A DNA stretch of 64,000 nucleotides from Bettongia penicillata ogilbyi (Eukaryota; Chordata; Mammalia; Diprotodontia; Potoroidae), in assembly GCA_023548195.1 (NCBI GenBank), contig JAJHZJ010000414.1, positions 2,193,676-2,257,675 on the forward strand, in the 5' to 3' direction. Below the pieces are notes generated by a model, which had not been told where the DNA came from, did no database searches, and saw only the letters and a list, made by a program, of their open reading frames with translations. Position 1 is the stretch's first letter. Each line of letters opens with the position of its first letter. The translations under genes and the position numbers were made by a program. Shown here in pieces: positions 35,124-47,760 of this stretch.

Positions 35124-36069
35124 CTGACGTAGTCACTGTGCTCCAAAAGTTCAAGGAAAAACCTTGAACACTATCCTAATCTAGAAATGCTCATTTATTT
35201 TTTATTCCTCGTCTTTTACCTCCCTCTTCCTCAGAATGGCAAGTAATTAGATATGTTATACATATGCAATCATGTAAAACATATTTCCACTGAGAATGCC
35301 TCTTTAAAACAGTTTGGTCTAGGACTATGATCATGACTCATTGCATTTAAGATTATTAACAGATCTCAGGAGAGCTAGGGTCTTTGACAATGGCTCACCC
35401 ATCATAGCCACCAGTTCTAATATCTTACTTTTTTTTCCTCTCCCTCTGAGTTGAAAGATAATTGAGGGATCACCATGATGAGTCTGATGGTAAGTTAGAC
35501 ATTCCTATACAGCGAATTAAATGAGTTAGAAGAAAAATAAAGTTTTAGTGTCTTTGATAAATAGAAAATAAGACATAGTAAGCATGTTTAGACAAAGAAT
35601 ACCTCACTGGATGGTACAAATTTTATAAGAGCAAGTCATTTTAATTATATTTCTGCTAATTTCTGTTAATATTCAGTATTACACTAAAATTTTAAGGAAA
35701 ATTGAGATGCTTTTTAATATACAAGGAAAATACCAACTTCTAATAAAATTTTGGCATTTTTGTCTTTATTATTGTCTTTTTTTTCATATTTAAGGCTCTC
35801 ATGAGGGGGAGCAGGGCTGATTTCCATTTGTAAATGGGCTGTAATACCCATATGGTGGCAAAGATATCACATACATACAAGCTTGAAAATAATTTTCAAG
35901 AATTAGCAGTCTTGTTAACATTTTTTCTCATTTACATGATAGGACATTTTGATGACCTGGCATTTGGAAATCTCTTTTGCCTCTTTTCCTAATCCTAATT
36001 CTGCCCCTAACTTGTTCCATTGCTGCCAGAAGAGCATGAAACAATAGAAAACATAAGAAACAGGGAGGG
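34896..36069. other. No gene; contains long CT/CA microsatellite
   Basis: Intronic sequence. The open frames at 34585-35167 are translations of the CT/CA tract. The rest (35160-36069) has no feature I recognise. Confidence 0.5.
34985..35120. repeat. Compound (CT)n-(CA)n microsatellite
   Basis: About 95 bp of CT repeats with small interruptions, a short ATGTATACATACAT link, then about 30 bp of CA repeats. Confidence 0.95.
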
Positions 36070-36719
36070 TAGATTTCTGGTTCCGGGAGCCAAGATAGCA
36101 TAGTGATCAGTAAATGTTCTTTCTCTCCCCTTGTTGACTTCTACCAGCCTAGAGATTATTTCCCAGGGAAAAACCCTGGAACAGTGGGAGCAGTAGAAGG
36201 GGTAAATAGACTCTCAGCCCAGGAGGCTAGAAAGATTGCTAAGGAGGATTCCTCTTGCTATGGCCAAAGGCTATGAGTGCAGGATCAGAGGTTTCCCAGA
36301 TAGTCCTACCTCAACAAACTGAGTGAAGATACTGAACCCAGGGTGTTGAAGCTAGCAAGTGCCAACACCAGGATTGTAGGTGTGCCTCAGCATCCCAGTG
36401 AAATGGGGAAGACACTAGCACAGAAAGCTGAGCTTGCCCATGCTGTAGCTCAGCAGAGGAGCCTCCAGCATGCAGATCACCCCCCTCCTCCACCCTTAAC
36501 AAGTTACCTCCAGGGTAACTGTAGGGAAACTCAAAAAGACCTAACTTGGACTCTGCTTTCCACACCAGTCATTTCCACACCAGTCAAGCCACATCATTTC
36601 ATCTGTAGTTGAAAGAACCAGAGCCCACAACAAACAAAGCTTCAAGTTTTAGGCACAAGAACTCTGGAACACACCTCCCTGTGCAACAGATGCAGAGATC
36701 TATCTTAAAAGCCAGGAAA

Positions 36720-37798
36720 ATGGTTACTATCATAAGTAAAAAGCAAAACAGAAAAGAAAAGACCATAGAATCTTTCTATGGGGACAAGGACAAAAATACA
36801 AATACCAAAGAAGTCAACATTGAGACTGTATTCCCATCTGAAACTTCAGAAGGGAATATGAACTGGGTCAGAAGAACAAAGGGTCTTCTTAGAAGAGCTC
36901 TGGAAGAATTTTAAAACTGAAATTAGAGAAATAGAAGAAAAACTGACCAATAATTTTAAAAAATATGAAAAAAATGACAGAAAAATTTAAAAGGAAAATT
37001 GGACAAATAGAAAAGAAGTACAAAACCTAACTGGAGAAAATAATTCCTTTAAAAGAATAATTGGACAAATGTAAAAGGAGATGCAAAAGTTAACTGAAGA
37101 AAACAATTTGATAAAAAAAATAGAATCATGCAAGTAGAAATTAATGAATCTATGAGACATCAGGAATCGGTGAAACAGAATCTGAAGAATGATAAGATAG
37201 AAGAAAATATAAAATATCTAACTGGAAAAACAACTGAACTGGAAAATAGATCCAGGAGAGAAAATCTACCAGAAAGCCATGATGAAAAAAGAGCCTGGAC
37301 CATATCATCCAATAAATCATCAAGGAAACTTCCTCAGAAGTCCTAAATCCAGAGGGCAAAATAGTCATCGAAAAAATCCACCATTCACTTCCTGAAAGGG
37401 ATCCCAAACTAAAAACACCAAGGAATATTGTTGCTCAATTTCAGAACTATCAAGTGAAGGAGAAAATTCTACAGGCAACCAGAAAGAAACAATTCAAATA
37501 TCAAGGAGCTACACACAGGATCACACAGGACCTTGTGGCTTCTATGTTAAAAGACTCAAGGAATTGGAATGTGGTGTTCTGTAAGGCAAAGGTGCTGGCA
37601 CTACAACAAAGGATTATTTACCCAGCAAAGTTCAGCATAATATTTCAGGCAAGCAGATGGACATTCAATGAAATAAGGGATTTCCAGACCTTCCTGATGA
37701 AAAGGCCAGAATTCAACAGAAAATTTGATCTTCAAACACCGGTCTTAAGAGAGGCAAAAAGAGGTAAACAGGGGAAAAAAACTTGTTACACAGTATAG
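36720..37798 (+). pseudogene. L1 ORF1 pseudogene
   Basis: Starts MVTIISKKQNRKEKTIESF; open to 36914, then several stops and shifts through the coiled-coil region. Later pieces carry ENRSRRENLPESHDEK (the RRM hallmark with an internal deletion) and, from 37454, the C-terminal domain (RITQDLVASMLKDSRNW, then EFNRKFDLQTPV). It is the same subfamily as the ORF1 at 2797-3977, not the HAL1-like type. Confidence 0.82.
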
Positions 37799-38369
37799 GC
37801 AAACTGTTTATATTCCTATAAGTGAAGATGCTAGCTGTTAATCTTGGGAATTGTATATTTATTATGAAATGTAAAAGGGAGAGATAGATAGAATGAGTGG
37901 GTATAAATTAAATGATGTGGTGGTAACAAATATGATTTAGGGTGCAAAGGAATTGTACAGAGGATGAGAAAAGGAGGAGGCAGAAAACAAATAAATTCCA
38001 TCGGAGGAAAAAGTACAAATATATATTACAGTAGACGGAAAGAGGTGAGGGAGGTGAGTATTTTTGAGTGGTACTCTCATCTGACTGGATTCAAGAAGGG
38101 GACAACAAACTTGTTTAAGTGTAGAAATACAACTAGCTCTATAGACAATAGGAGGGGAAGGAAGAAAGATAAGGGAGGGGAAGCCAAAAGTACGGGAAGA
38201 AGTAGTAAGGGAAAAAGGGGATTAAAGGGGAGGGTGACTGAAAAAAAGGGAGGGAAGACTGAGGGTGGCAGTGGTCAAAAATTAAACCTCTGTTAGTGAG
38301 AGGAAGGGAGAAGGGAGAACTAAAAGCATAAACAAGGGGAAAGGAGATTGAGGGAAAGACGCAAAGAGT

Positions 38370-38941
38370 AATTGCAACTGTGCCTGTGAGTGGGATGAAA
38401 TCTCCCATAAAACGGAGATGGATAGCAGAATGGATTAAAAACCATAATCTAACAATACGTTGCTTCCAAGAAACACATTTGAAAAAGGGAAATACACATA
38501 GGGTAAAGGTAAAAGGTTGGAGTAGAATTTACTGTGCTTCAACGGATGTAAAAAAGCAGGGGTAGCAGGTCTAATCTTAGACAAAGTAAAAGCAGAAATA
38601 TATGTAATCAAAAGAGATAAGCAAGGACACTATTCTGCTAAAAAGCACTGTGGACAATGAAGCAATTTCATTACTAAACATATGTGCTCCAAGTGGTATA
38701 GCATCCAGATTCTTAGAGGAGAAGTTAAGGGAGCTACAGGAAGAAATAGACAGCAAAATTATACTAATGGGGGACCTCAACCTCCCCCTCTCTTAACTTG
38801 ATAAATCCAAACTCAAAATAAGCAAGAAAGAAGTTAAGTAGGTGAATAGAACTCTAGATAAGCTAGATATGATTGATCTCTGGTGAATATTGAATGGGGA
38901 TATAAAGAAATACACCTTTTTCACAGCAGTACATGGCACAT
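38370..38941 (+). pseudogene. L1 ORF2 pseudogene, endonuclease part 1
   Basis: Apurinic/apyrimidinic-like endonuclease N-terminus: GMKSPIKRRWIAEWIKNHN, then CFQETHLKKGNTHRVKVKGW with the catalytic E-T-H motif. Frame changes follow. The segment ends at 'KYTFFTAVHGT', where the RTE element is inserted; the next L1 residues appear at 42962. Confidence 0.85.
38935..38941. repeat. Target-site duplication, left copy (RTE insertion)
   Basis: ggcacat recurs at 42962-42968. Removing one copy and the insert restores the L1 order ...VHGT-YTKTDHMLGHK. Confidence 0.75.
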
Positions 38942-40140
38942 CAGCATAAAATTCAATTTCATCTGTCTTCTTACTGAGCCAGGAATCCTGCATTTCTTTT
39001 AAGCTTTGCTTGTACTTTGCTTTTGATGGAATTAAATGTTGCCTTCCTAGAGGTGGATGAATCATCCTGCTGGTAAATCCTGTGGAGTTCTCATTTTTCA
39101 TTTAGCAACTTCTTAATTTCCTCATCATTTTCATCAAACCAGTCTTGGTGTTTGCATGTGTTCTGACCCAGATGAGCAAATGCAGAGGTGTACACCAAAT
39201 CTCTGAGAGCTGCCCACTCCTTTTCTGCCACTGTTTCCAATTATGTGTTGGCTTAATTTTTCCTTCAAGTCAACAGAAAACTGTTTACACTCGGAGAATA
39301 ACTCTAATTTTTTGACATTAATTCTTCTGGTAGTCATTTTTTCTTGGGGCAGCACTTTTGATGAATGTCAGTATTTAGCTTGGAAAGGATAAGCCTATGA
39401 TCAGTCCAGCACTCTGCACCACACATTGCCTTTGTCACTTGTACTTCTTATCTATCTCTTCTCCTTACTATCACATAATCTATTAGATGCCAGTGTTTGC
39501 TGCAAGGGGGCATCCATGAAGTTTTATTGCATTTAGGTAAACAGAAGACAATGTTGGTGATGAGAAGGTCATGCAATGCACAAGTCTTCAACAGTAAATA
39601 ACCATTGCTGTTGCTGTTTCCAACTCCAATCCTCCCTAGGACTCCCTGCCAAGTCTGGTAGTCTGAGCCTACTCTAGCATTAAAGTCATCCAGAATTATA
39701 ATCTTGTCCTCTTTTGGCCCCTTGAAGTTAAGGGTTTCTTGGTTTTGATAAAATTTTTCTTGGACTTCATCAGGGTTGTCATGGTGGGAGCATAGGTACT
39801 GATGATGGTGGTATGGCATTTTCCTGCAAGAGGCAATTGTATTGTCTGAGGCTATTGTTCACTCCTTTTGGTGGGCATACCAGCCTGCTGATTAGATTAG
39901 TTTTGATTGCAAAACTCACATCAGTTTCACAGCATGCTGCTTCATTGCACCCACTCCAGAAAAAGGGTGTATCCAGCTCCAACTTCAGTAAGTTGGCCTT
40001 CATTTGCCACCTTTGTTTTACTCAGGGCTGCTATTTGGATGTGATACTTGTTGAGTTCTCTTGCAACAAGAGCAGTTCTTCTTTCAGGTCTACTGGATTT
40101 TGTGTTGTCTATTATGCATGTTCTATACGCCAATAGTGAG
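38942..40140 (-). pseudogene. RTE endonuclease domain pseudogene (inverted segment)
   Basis: The minus-strand order is RTALVARELNKYHIQIAALS (40133 downwards), GQLTEVGAGYTLF, VQEKFYQNQETL, KIIILDDFNARVGSDYQTW (the D-x-N-A-R motif), GNSNSNGYLLLKTCALHDLL and HLIDYVIVRRRD. It ends with QDSWLSKKTDEIEFYAD at the inversion edge. Several frameshifts and stops make it non-functional. Confidence 0.85.
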
Positions 40141-41005
40141 TGGAATCATCTTTGCAGATGTTTTTGTACATTTTTTTGTGTTTTGACTGCACAGTGGGAT
40201 TCTTTGCCTGCTGTGGTAATCAGGTCAGGATTGGGTAAGCAGGCAATGTTTAGGGCACCTTTTCTAGCCCCCTTCCTCACACCAAGAGGTGAGCAGTGAG
40301 ATCCTTGAAAGGCTTCTCAGACACCCAGGGGCTGTGGAGTTCCAACTCTGCTTGGTTCCACTGCTGCTTCCAATGTGAAACGATCCTATGTCATGGGCCG
40401 CCTGTGTTCAGGGTCATGACTACAGCTTGCAGTGTATCCTCACCTGCTGCTTCACCACGTGCCTGTAGCCACAGGACTTTGAGGCATAATGGTGAAATGG
40501 TATGGGTGATGTCTTTTGATTCTTGTGTAAATTGGATTTAAGTGAGGTAGAGTTGCACAAAGTCATCAGCCTCACTTTCTCCTCCAGAGTTATCATAGTC
40601 CAGTGGTAGGACAGAGTCAAGATAGCTGGCGATGGCTCAGGATGACTTGGTGTCTTTGGTGTCTAACCAAATTCTAAGCGCTCCACATTATCTGTTTCAT
40701 CTGCCTTCATAGTCATTGGAATAAATTGTTGTCATCTGCCCTTTCCACCATATAAAGTCTTCACATGTTTGTAGTAGACATTCCCCTAACTCACCAATGG
40801 GTTTGAGAACCCTTGGTTTCCCTCAACCAGGTTTGGCCCATCTGCTGAAACACTTTACCAGGTTGTGGCTTCTGTGCATGCTGCAGTTTCTTGGAATCAC
40901 AGGTGAGAGTTAGGTGGAAGAGGTGGACACCAAAAGTGGAAAGAACTCTCAAAAGGGCTTGGCAGCCATCACACCAAAGGTACTGGTCTCCCTGAACACA
41001 CCCTA
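40141..41005 (-). other. RTE 5' UTR (inverted segment)
   Basis: Non-coding on the minus strand, including 'agtgaggctgatgactttgt' and 'caactctacctcacttaaat', phrases also known at RTE-derived SINE ends. The junction with the plus-strand RT part lies near 41005. Confidence 0.6.
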
Positions 41006-42900
41006 CACCCCTATGGGGCATCACAACTACTCAGTGCTGATGGAGTCACATTGATTAGTGATAAGGACATGATCCTAGAGAGATGGGCTGAACACTTCCA
41101 TAGTGTTCTCAACAGGCCATCATCAATCAATGCTGAGAACATTGACTATTTACCTCAGGTTGAAGTCAATCCCTCCTTAGCTGAACTTCCAACAGAAGAA
41201 GAGGTATTGAGGGCCATTAGTCTCCTTTCATGTGGCAAAGACCTGGTGCTGAATCTATTCCAGCTGAGATTTACAACATAGTGGGACCATTGCTCACAGA
41301 ATAGCTGAATGACATTTTCCAGATTATATGGAAAGAGTAGGTTATCCACCAGGATTTCAAGGATGCCTCCATTGTCCATCTCTCTAAGGGTAAAGGGAAT
41401 AGATTGTCCTGTGACAATCACAGGGGGATCTCTCTCTTAGTCGTTGCTGGCAATATTCTTGCTAGAGTCCTCCTTAATAGACTGATACTTCACCTGGAAG
41501 ATGGGCATATACCTGAGAGCCAATGTGGCTTCAGAAAAAGTCAAGCAATAGTCAATATGATGTTTCCTGCCTGACTATTCCAGGAGAAATGCCAGGAGCA
41601 GAACAGAAGTCTATACACAATGTTTGCAGATCTGACCAAGGCTTTTGAAACTGTTAGTCATGAGGGCTTATGGAAAAAAATGTCCAAACTTGGTTGCCCA
41701 AATAAGTTCATCAGCACTGTATATCAATTTCATGATGGCATGTTTGCCCAGGCTCTGGATAGTGGGCAATGCACTCATGCCTTCCCAGTTACCAATAGAC
41801 AGAAACAGGGCTGTGTGCTTGCTCCCATGCTTTTTATCATGATGTTATCAGCCATGTTGTCAAATGATTTCAATGAGGATGAACACAACATCAAGGTCAG
41901 CTATGGTACTGATGATAAATTCTTCAATTTGAAAAGATTACAAGTCAAGATCAAAGTAGAGGGAATATTGGTGCATGATTTTCTACTTGCAGATGACTGT
42001 GCACTCAGTGCAACCTATGAAGTTGAGATACAACAAACTTTGAATCAATACTCTGCTGCATATACTAATTTTGGACTAATAATTAGCACCAAACCCTTTT
42101 CCCCCAAAACAGGTGCTCCATCAGCCACCACCACACCATCCATATGTGGATTGGTTACAACTAATGGAGAAGTTTTGAATGCTGTGGATAACTTCACCTA
42201 CCTTGTAGGATGGACACATTGACAACGAAGTTGATGCACCCATTGCCAGAGCTAGCTCAGTGTTTGGGAGGCTCCGAAGAAAGATTTGGGAGAGAAGAGG
42301 TATTAGGCTGATTACCAAATTGAAGGTTTACAGAGTCGTTGTGCTCACCTCCTTGTTATATGATTGTGAAATGTGAACAGTTTACCAGCACCATGCCAGG
42401 AAACTGAATTGTTTCCATCTGAGCTGTCTTAGGAAGATTCTGAGGATCACCTGGTAGGATAAGGTACCAGACACTGAAGTCTTCACTAGAGCTGAACTAT
42501 CAAGTATTCAAATTATGCTTCAAAGAGCCCAACTCCAAAAGGTTGGCCACATTGTTTGAATGCAAAATGTATGCTTGATAAAAAGACTATTTTATGGAGA
42601 ACTTGCATGGGGCCGGTGATCACACAGTGGCCAGAAGGAACAACACAAGGACATTCTCAAGGTTGCTGTCAAGAATGTTGGATTTGATTATGCAACATGG
42701 GAGACATTGGCACAGGATGACTCAGCATGGCGTGCCCACATAAGAAAAGGTGCTGTACTCTTTGAGGAAAGCAGAATTGAGACAGCACAAAGTAAGCATA
42801 GGATGTGCAAATTTGGGATATCCAACCCAAATATTTCCACAGACTATCTGTGCTGAATCTGTGGCATTCCACCAGCCAGACACACTGAAATTTCACTTTA
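41005..42900 (+). pseudogene. RTE reverse transcriptase pseudogene
   Basis: Plus-strand reverse transcriptase of RTE type. In order: LERWAEHFHSVLNRPSSIN, an intervening shifted segment with ESQCGFRKSQAIVNM, FADLTKAFETVSHEGLW (motif A), RQKQGCVLAPMLF (motif B) and FLLADDCALSA (motif C, with ADD). A 200-codon piece (41620-42222) is continuous. Later pieces (ASSVFGRLRRK, LRKILRITW) form the C-terminus and are broken by stops. Confidence 0.88.
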
Positions 42901-42961
42901 CAATGGTGATGTCAATTTGGTCCTCTTCAAAGATGAAGGACAACAACCAACCAACCAACAG

Positions 42962-42968
42962 GGCACAT
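42962..42968. repeat. Target-site duplication, right copy (RTE insertion)
   Basis: Repeat of 38935-38941. Confidence 0.75.
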
Positions 42969-45640
42969 ATACAAAAACTGACCATATGCTAGGCCACAAA
43001 AACCTCACAGTCCAGTGCAGAAAGGAAGAGATAGTCAATGCATCCTTCTCAGATCATAATGCAAGAAAAGTTAAATGTAATCAAAGGCTATGGAAACATA
43101 AACCAAAAGCTAATTAGAAAGTAAACAATTGAATTCTAAAGAATGAGTAGTTAAACAACAAATTACAGAAAAAATCAACAACTTCATTCAAGAGAATGAC
43201 AATAATGAGAGAACCTACCAAATTTTATGGGATACTGCAAAAGCAGTTCTTAGGGAAAGTTTTATATCTTTGAGTTCCTACGTGAATAAAACAGAGATAG
43301 AAGAGATCAACAAATTGGGCATGCAGCTGAAAAAAACTCAAAAAAGAACAAATTGAAAATCCCCAAGTAAATGCCAAATTAGAAATACTGAAAATGAAAG
43401 GAGAGATTAATAAAACTGAAATTAAGAAAACTATTCAACTAATAAATAAAACTAGCAGCTGGTTTTATGAAAAAAGCAGTAAAATTACTAAACATGTGGT
43501 CAATTTGATTTAAAAAAAGAAAGAAGAAAACCAAATTACCAATGTGAAAAATGAAAAAGGTGAACTCACCTCCAATGAGGGGGAAATTAAAATAACAGGA
43601 AGAAATGACTGCCTAATATATGCCCATATATTCAACAATCTAAATGTGATTGATGAATATTTTAAAAAATCCAAATTGTCCAGACAAACAGAAGAGGAAG
43701 TTGAATACTTAAATAACCCCATCACAGAAAAAGAAATTGAACAAGCCATCAATGAACTCCCTAGGAAACAATCTTCAGGGCTAGATGGACTCACAAGAGA
43801 ATTCTATCAAAAATTTAAAGAAGAGTTAATCCCAATATTATATAAACTATTTGGGAAAATTGAGGAAGAAGGCGTCTTTCCAAGTTCTTTTTATGACACA
43901 AATACAGTTTTGATACCTAAACCAGGAAGAGTCAGAACAGAGAAAGAAAAGTATAGACCAATTTTTCTAATGCATACAGATGCAAAAATTTAAAGAAGAT
44001 TTTACCACAAAGAATACAGCAACTAATCAAGAGAATAATACATTAAGATCAGGTAGGATTTATACCAGGAATGCAAAACTGGAAAGCTATTAACATTATT
44101 GAGCATATCAACAACAAAACTAACAGAAGCCACATGATTATCTAAAAAGATGCAGAAAAAGCTTTTGACAAAACAGAACACCCATTTCTATTGAAAACAT
44201 GGGAGCACATAAGAATAAATGGAACTTGCCATAAAATAATAAGCAGTATCTAACTAAAACCTTCAGCAAGCATTATATGCAATGGGGACAAGCTAGACGC
44301 ATTTCCAATAAGATCAGGGGTGAAACAAGGCTATCCATTATCATTCCTATTATTCAATATGGTACTAGAAATATTAGCTGTAGCAATAAGAGAAGAAAAA
44401 TAATTGAAGGATTTAGAATAGGCAAAGAAGAAACTAAATTATCACTCTTTGCAGATGATATGATAATATACTAAGAGAATCCCAGAAATTCAAGTAAAAA
44501 ACTACTTTAAATAGTAAGCAACTTTGGAAAAGTTGCAGGTTACAAAATAAATCCACACAAATCTGCATTTCTCTATATTACTAGCAAAGCCCAACAGGAA
44601 AAGATAGAAAGAGAAGTCCCATTTAAAGATATGGTAGATGCTGTAAAATATTTGGAAGTCTACCTGCTAAAACAAATCCAGGGACTGTATGAACACAATT
44701 ACAAAACACTCTTCACACAAATAAAGTCAGATCTAAATAAGTGGAAAAATACCAGTTCCTCATGGATGGGCCAAGCCAGTATAATATAAATGACAATTCT
44801 ACCTAAATTAATTTACTTACTTAGTGCCATGCCAATAAAACAATCAGATAATGATTTTCTATATCTAGAAAAAGTAATATCAAAATTCATCTGGAAGAAC
44901 AAAAGCTCCAGAATACCAAGGGGACTAATGAAAAGAAATGCTAGGAAAGATGGCCTAGATCTACCAGATCTCAAATTGTGTTATGAAGGAGCAATTATCA
45001 AAACCCTTTGATACTGGCTAAGAAACAGAAGGGTAGACGAGTGAAATAGGTTAGGTACCCAAGACACAGTAGTCAATGAATATAGCAATCTACTGTTTGA
45101 TAAAGCCATGCCCCCAAGCTTCTGGGTTAAGAACTCACTGTTCAGCAAAAATTACTGGGAAAACTGGATAACTGTATGTCAGAAACATGACATACATCAA
45201 TGCCTAACACTGTATACAAGAATAAAGTCCAAATGGGTACATGATCTAGGTATAAAGACTCATAGTACAAACAAATTAGTGAAGCAAGGAATAGTGTATT
45301 TATTAGATGTATGGACAAGGGAAGAATTTTTGACTAAAGAGATAGAAAACATTATGAAGTACAAAATGAATAACTTTGATTACATTAAATTGAAAAGTTT
45401 TTCATAAACAAACTCAATGCAACCAAGATCAGGAGAGAAGCAGAAAACTGGGAAAGAATTTTTGCAACTACTGTCTGTGATAAAGCCCTCACTTCTAAAA
45501 TGTATAGAGAACTGAAGCAAATGTACAAGAATACATGTCATTCTCCAACTGATAAATTGTGAAACAATATGAATAGGCAGTTTTCCGAGGAAGAACTTAA
45601 AGATATCTGTAGTCATATCGAATTTGACTGAAGAATGTAG
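42962..45640 (+). pseudogene. L1 ORF2 pseudogene, endonuclease end, RT and C-terminus
   Basis: Begins HMLGHKNLTVQCRK with FSDHNARK, the conserved S-D-H-N endonuclease end. 43544-43993 is an intact 149-codon piece with the start of the reverse transcriptase ([20 protein letters not shown], then [10 protein letters not shown]). SLFADDMIIY at 44448-44474 is the catalytic FADD motif. 45108-45407 holds WTREEFLTKEIENIMKYKMN and YIKLKSF. The end has MNRQFSEEEL and stops early compared with the ORF2 C-terminus at 24709, so the last domain may be deleted. Confidence 0.85.
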
Positions 45641-45903
45641 AAGATCATTTTCTTTTGTATTATGTTTAGGTTTGTTTTATTATTTCTCCCATTCATTTCA
45701 ATTCTTCTATGCAACATGACTAAGGGGAAAATGTATTCAATAGGAATGTATGTGTTGAATCTATAGAAAACTGTATGCCATATCAGTAAAGGAGGGGGAG
45801 GGAGGGGAACAAATCTAAATTATACAAAAGTGATTGTAGAACACTGAAAACAAATAGAAAATCTAAAAAAAAATAAAAATGTTGGAAAAAATTAATAGAT
45901 TTC

Positions 45904-46740
45904 CATAAAAAAAGTTTTCAAGGAAAACTGCCCTGATATTCTAGAACCAGAGGGTAAAAAAGAAAATAGAATTCACCAATCACATGCTGAGATTCCAAAA
46001 GAAAAAATCCTAGGAATATTATAGCAAAATGCCAGATTTCCCAGGTTAAGGAGAAAAAACTGGAAGCAGCCAGAAAGAAACCATTAAAGTATTGTGGAAA
46101 CAGAATCAGGATAACAAAAAACTTAGCAGGTTCTACACTAAGGGACTGAAGGGCTTGAAATATGATATTCTGGAGGTCAAATAAGCTAGGATTAAAACCA
46201 AGAATCACCTACACAGCAAAACTGAGTATAATACTTCAAGGAAGCAATGGTTCTTCAAAGAAATAGAAGACTTTCAAGCATTCTTGATGAAAAGACCAGA
46301 GATGAATAGACAATTTGACTTTCAAATACAATAGTCAAGAGGAACATGAAAAGGTCAACAAGAAAAAGCAATCAAAATGGACTTATTAAAGTTGAACTCT
46401 TCACCTTCCTACATGGAAAGATGGAATTTGTAACTTGTGAGAACTTTCTTAGCATTAAAGTAGTTATAGGGAATACAGTTAGAAGGGAAATTGATAAAAA
46501 AGATACAAATGGGGGATGGCTAATCAGAAGCAAACACTTTTGAGGTGGGGCAGGGTCGAAGAAAAGAATATAATAAAAGGGGGGCAGGATAGGATGGAGG
46601 GAAATATAGTTAGTCTTTCACAACATGACTATTATGGAAGTGTTTTGTATCAGTATACATGTATAACCTAGACCAAACTGCTTGCTTTGTAAGTGAGGAT
46701 GGTTGAAGAGGGAGGAAGGGAGAGAATGTGGGACACAAAG
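45904..46740 (+). mobile_element. HAL1-like LINE, copy F (5' truncated)
   Basis: Starts inside ORF1 ('caaggaaaactgccctgata') directly after the L1 3' end, passes the RRM/C-terminal region and enters a 3' UTR ending near 46740 with 'acacaaagttttaaaaatga'. ORF1 is broken. 5' truncation is normal for LINE insertions. Confidence 0.75.
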
Positions 46741-47748
46741 TTTTAAAAATGAGTGTGGGTGTGGAGTAGATGGTGTAGATGGTGGAGTACTCTGACTCTA
46801 CACCCATAGCTCATAAAATACATGTAAAACATTACTTTAAACAAATTCTAGAGCAGCAGAAACCACCAAACGACAGTGTGAAATAGAATTCCAGTCCAAG
46901 ACAGCCTGGAAAGCTAACAGAAAATGTCTATTGCACCAAGCTCAGAGCAGAGTGCAGCCCAGACAGGGTCACATGGCATGGCACAGAAAGGACTGGAGCA
47001 GGCTTCAGGGCATAGAATCACAGGCATCCACTGCAGTTCCCAAATTTGTCAACCCAGAAATGCCAAAGACAAATTCAAAGGTCAGTGAAAAACCTCTTTC
47101 ACCTGGGTGAGAAAGGAACAGGGTCCAGCCTTAGCCCTGGGCCCAGGGAGATGGTAGCAACTGCTGCAGCAGCTTTCATTTTTGGAGACCTCCACCTAAA
47201 GACACTGATGCAATTGAGTGGCCAAAGTGGTCCTCAGTTCTGAGTGACAGCCCTGGAGTGAGGAGGAGTGTTAGCATGATGGACCTGATGGAGGCTTTGG
47301 AGAGGGAATTGTGCTCCCAGATCCTGGGCAAAAACCTATGGTTGCTCCCAAACCAGAGCATAGGACAGTAGAAGAGTAAACTCCTCTCCCTTGTTTATGC
47401 CACTTTGGAGGAAATGAGAATTTAAAGGTCTCTAGAGTATACCCTACACTTGATAAAGGACTCAAAGATCAAGTAACTGGCTGGGAAAATGCCATTAAAA
47501 GGGGAGAAAATAAGATTACAAGAGGTTAATTTCTTGGCAAAAAGGTACTTCTATCCTTTCTGATGAGGAAGAACAAAGCATACCCTCAGAGGAAGACATA
47601 AAATTCAAGACATCAACATCCAAAATCTCAAAAAAAAAAAAAAAAATGCAGGGGTCTCAGGACATGGAAGAGCTCAAAAAAAGGATTTTTAAAATCAAGT
47701 AAAAGAGGTGGAGGAAGAATTGGGAAGAGAAATGAGAGTGTTGCAAGG

Positions 47749-47760
47749 AAATCATGAAAA
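47749..47760. repeat. Target-site duplication, left copy (HAL1 copy H)
   Basis: aaatcatgaaaa recurs at 49120-49131; both belong to the ORF1 sequence of copy G. Confidence 0.75.

Larger units (their letters stand above)
38942..42961 (+). mobile_element. RTE-clade LINE with inverted 5' half
   Basis: About 4.0 kb. The 3' part (about 41005-42961) is on the plus strand and encodes RT; the 5' part (38942 to about 41005) is on the minus strand and encodes the 5' UTR and endonuclease. The 3' end reads 'gatgaaggacaacaaccaac', the usual tail of marsupial RTE elements. The head-to-head arrangement with a single pair of short flanking duplications is the product expected from twin priming during insertion. 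Confidence 0.82.
36078..45895 (+). mobile_element. L1 retrotransposon, near full length, split by an RTE insertion
   Basis: 5' end near 36078 (GGGAGCCAAGATAGC), 5' UTR, broken ORF1 (36720-37798), ORF2 starting near 38370, interrupted at 38941 by a 4 kb RTE element, resuming at about 42962 and running to the C-terminal NRQFSEEELK block at 45560-45600 and an A-rich 3' end near 45880. An 8 bp match (tagatttc at 36070-36077 and 45896-45903) may be its target-site duplication. Without the RTE it is about 5.8 kb. It lies antisense in a PARP14 intron. Confidence 0.85.

Noticed and set aside
34585..35167. Long ORFs of 63-189 codons on both strands
   Set aside because: They are translations of the CT/CA microsatellite (runs of Arg-Glu, Ser-Leu, Thr-His) and the flanking SINE.
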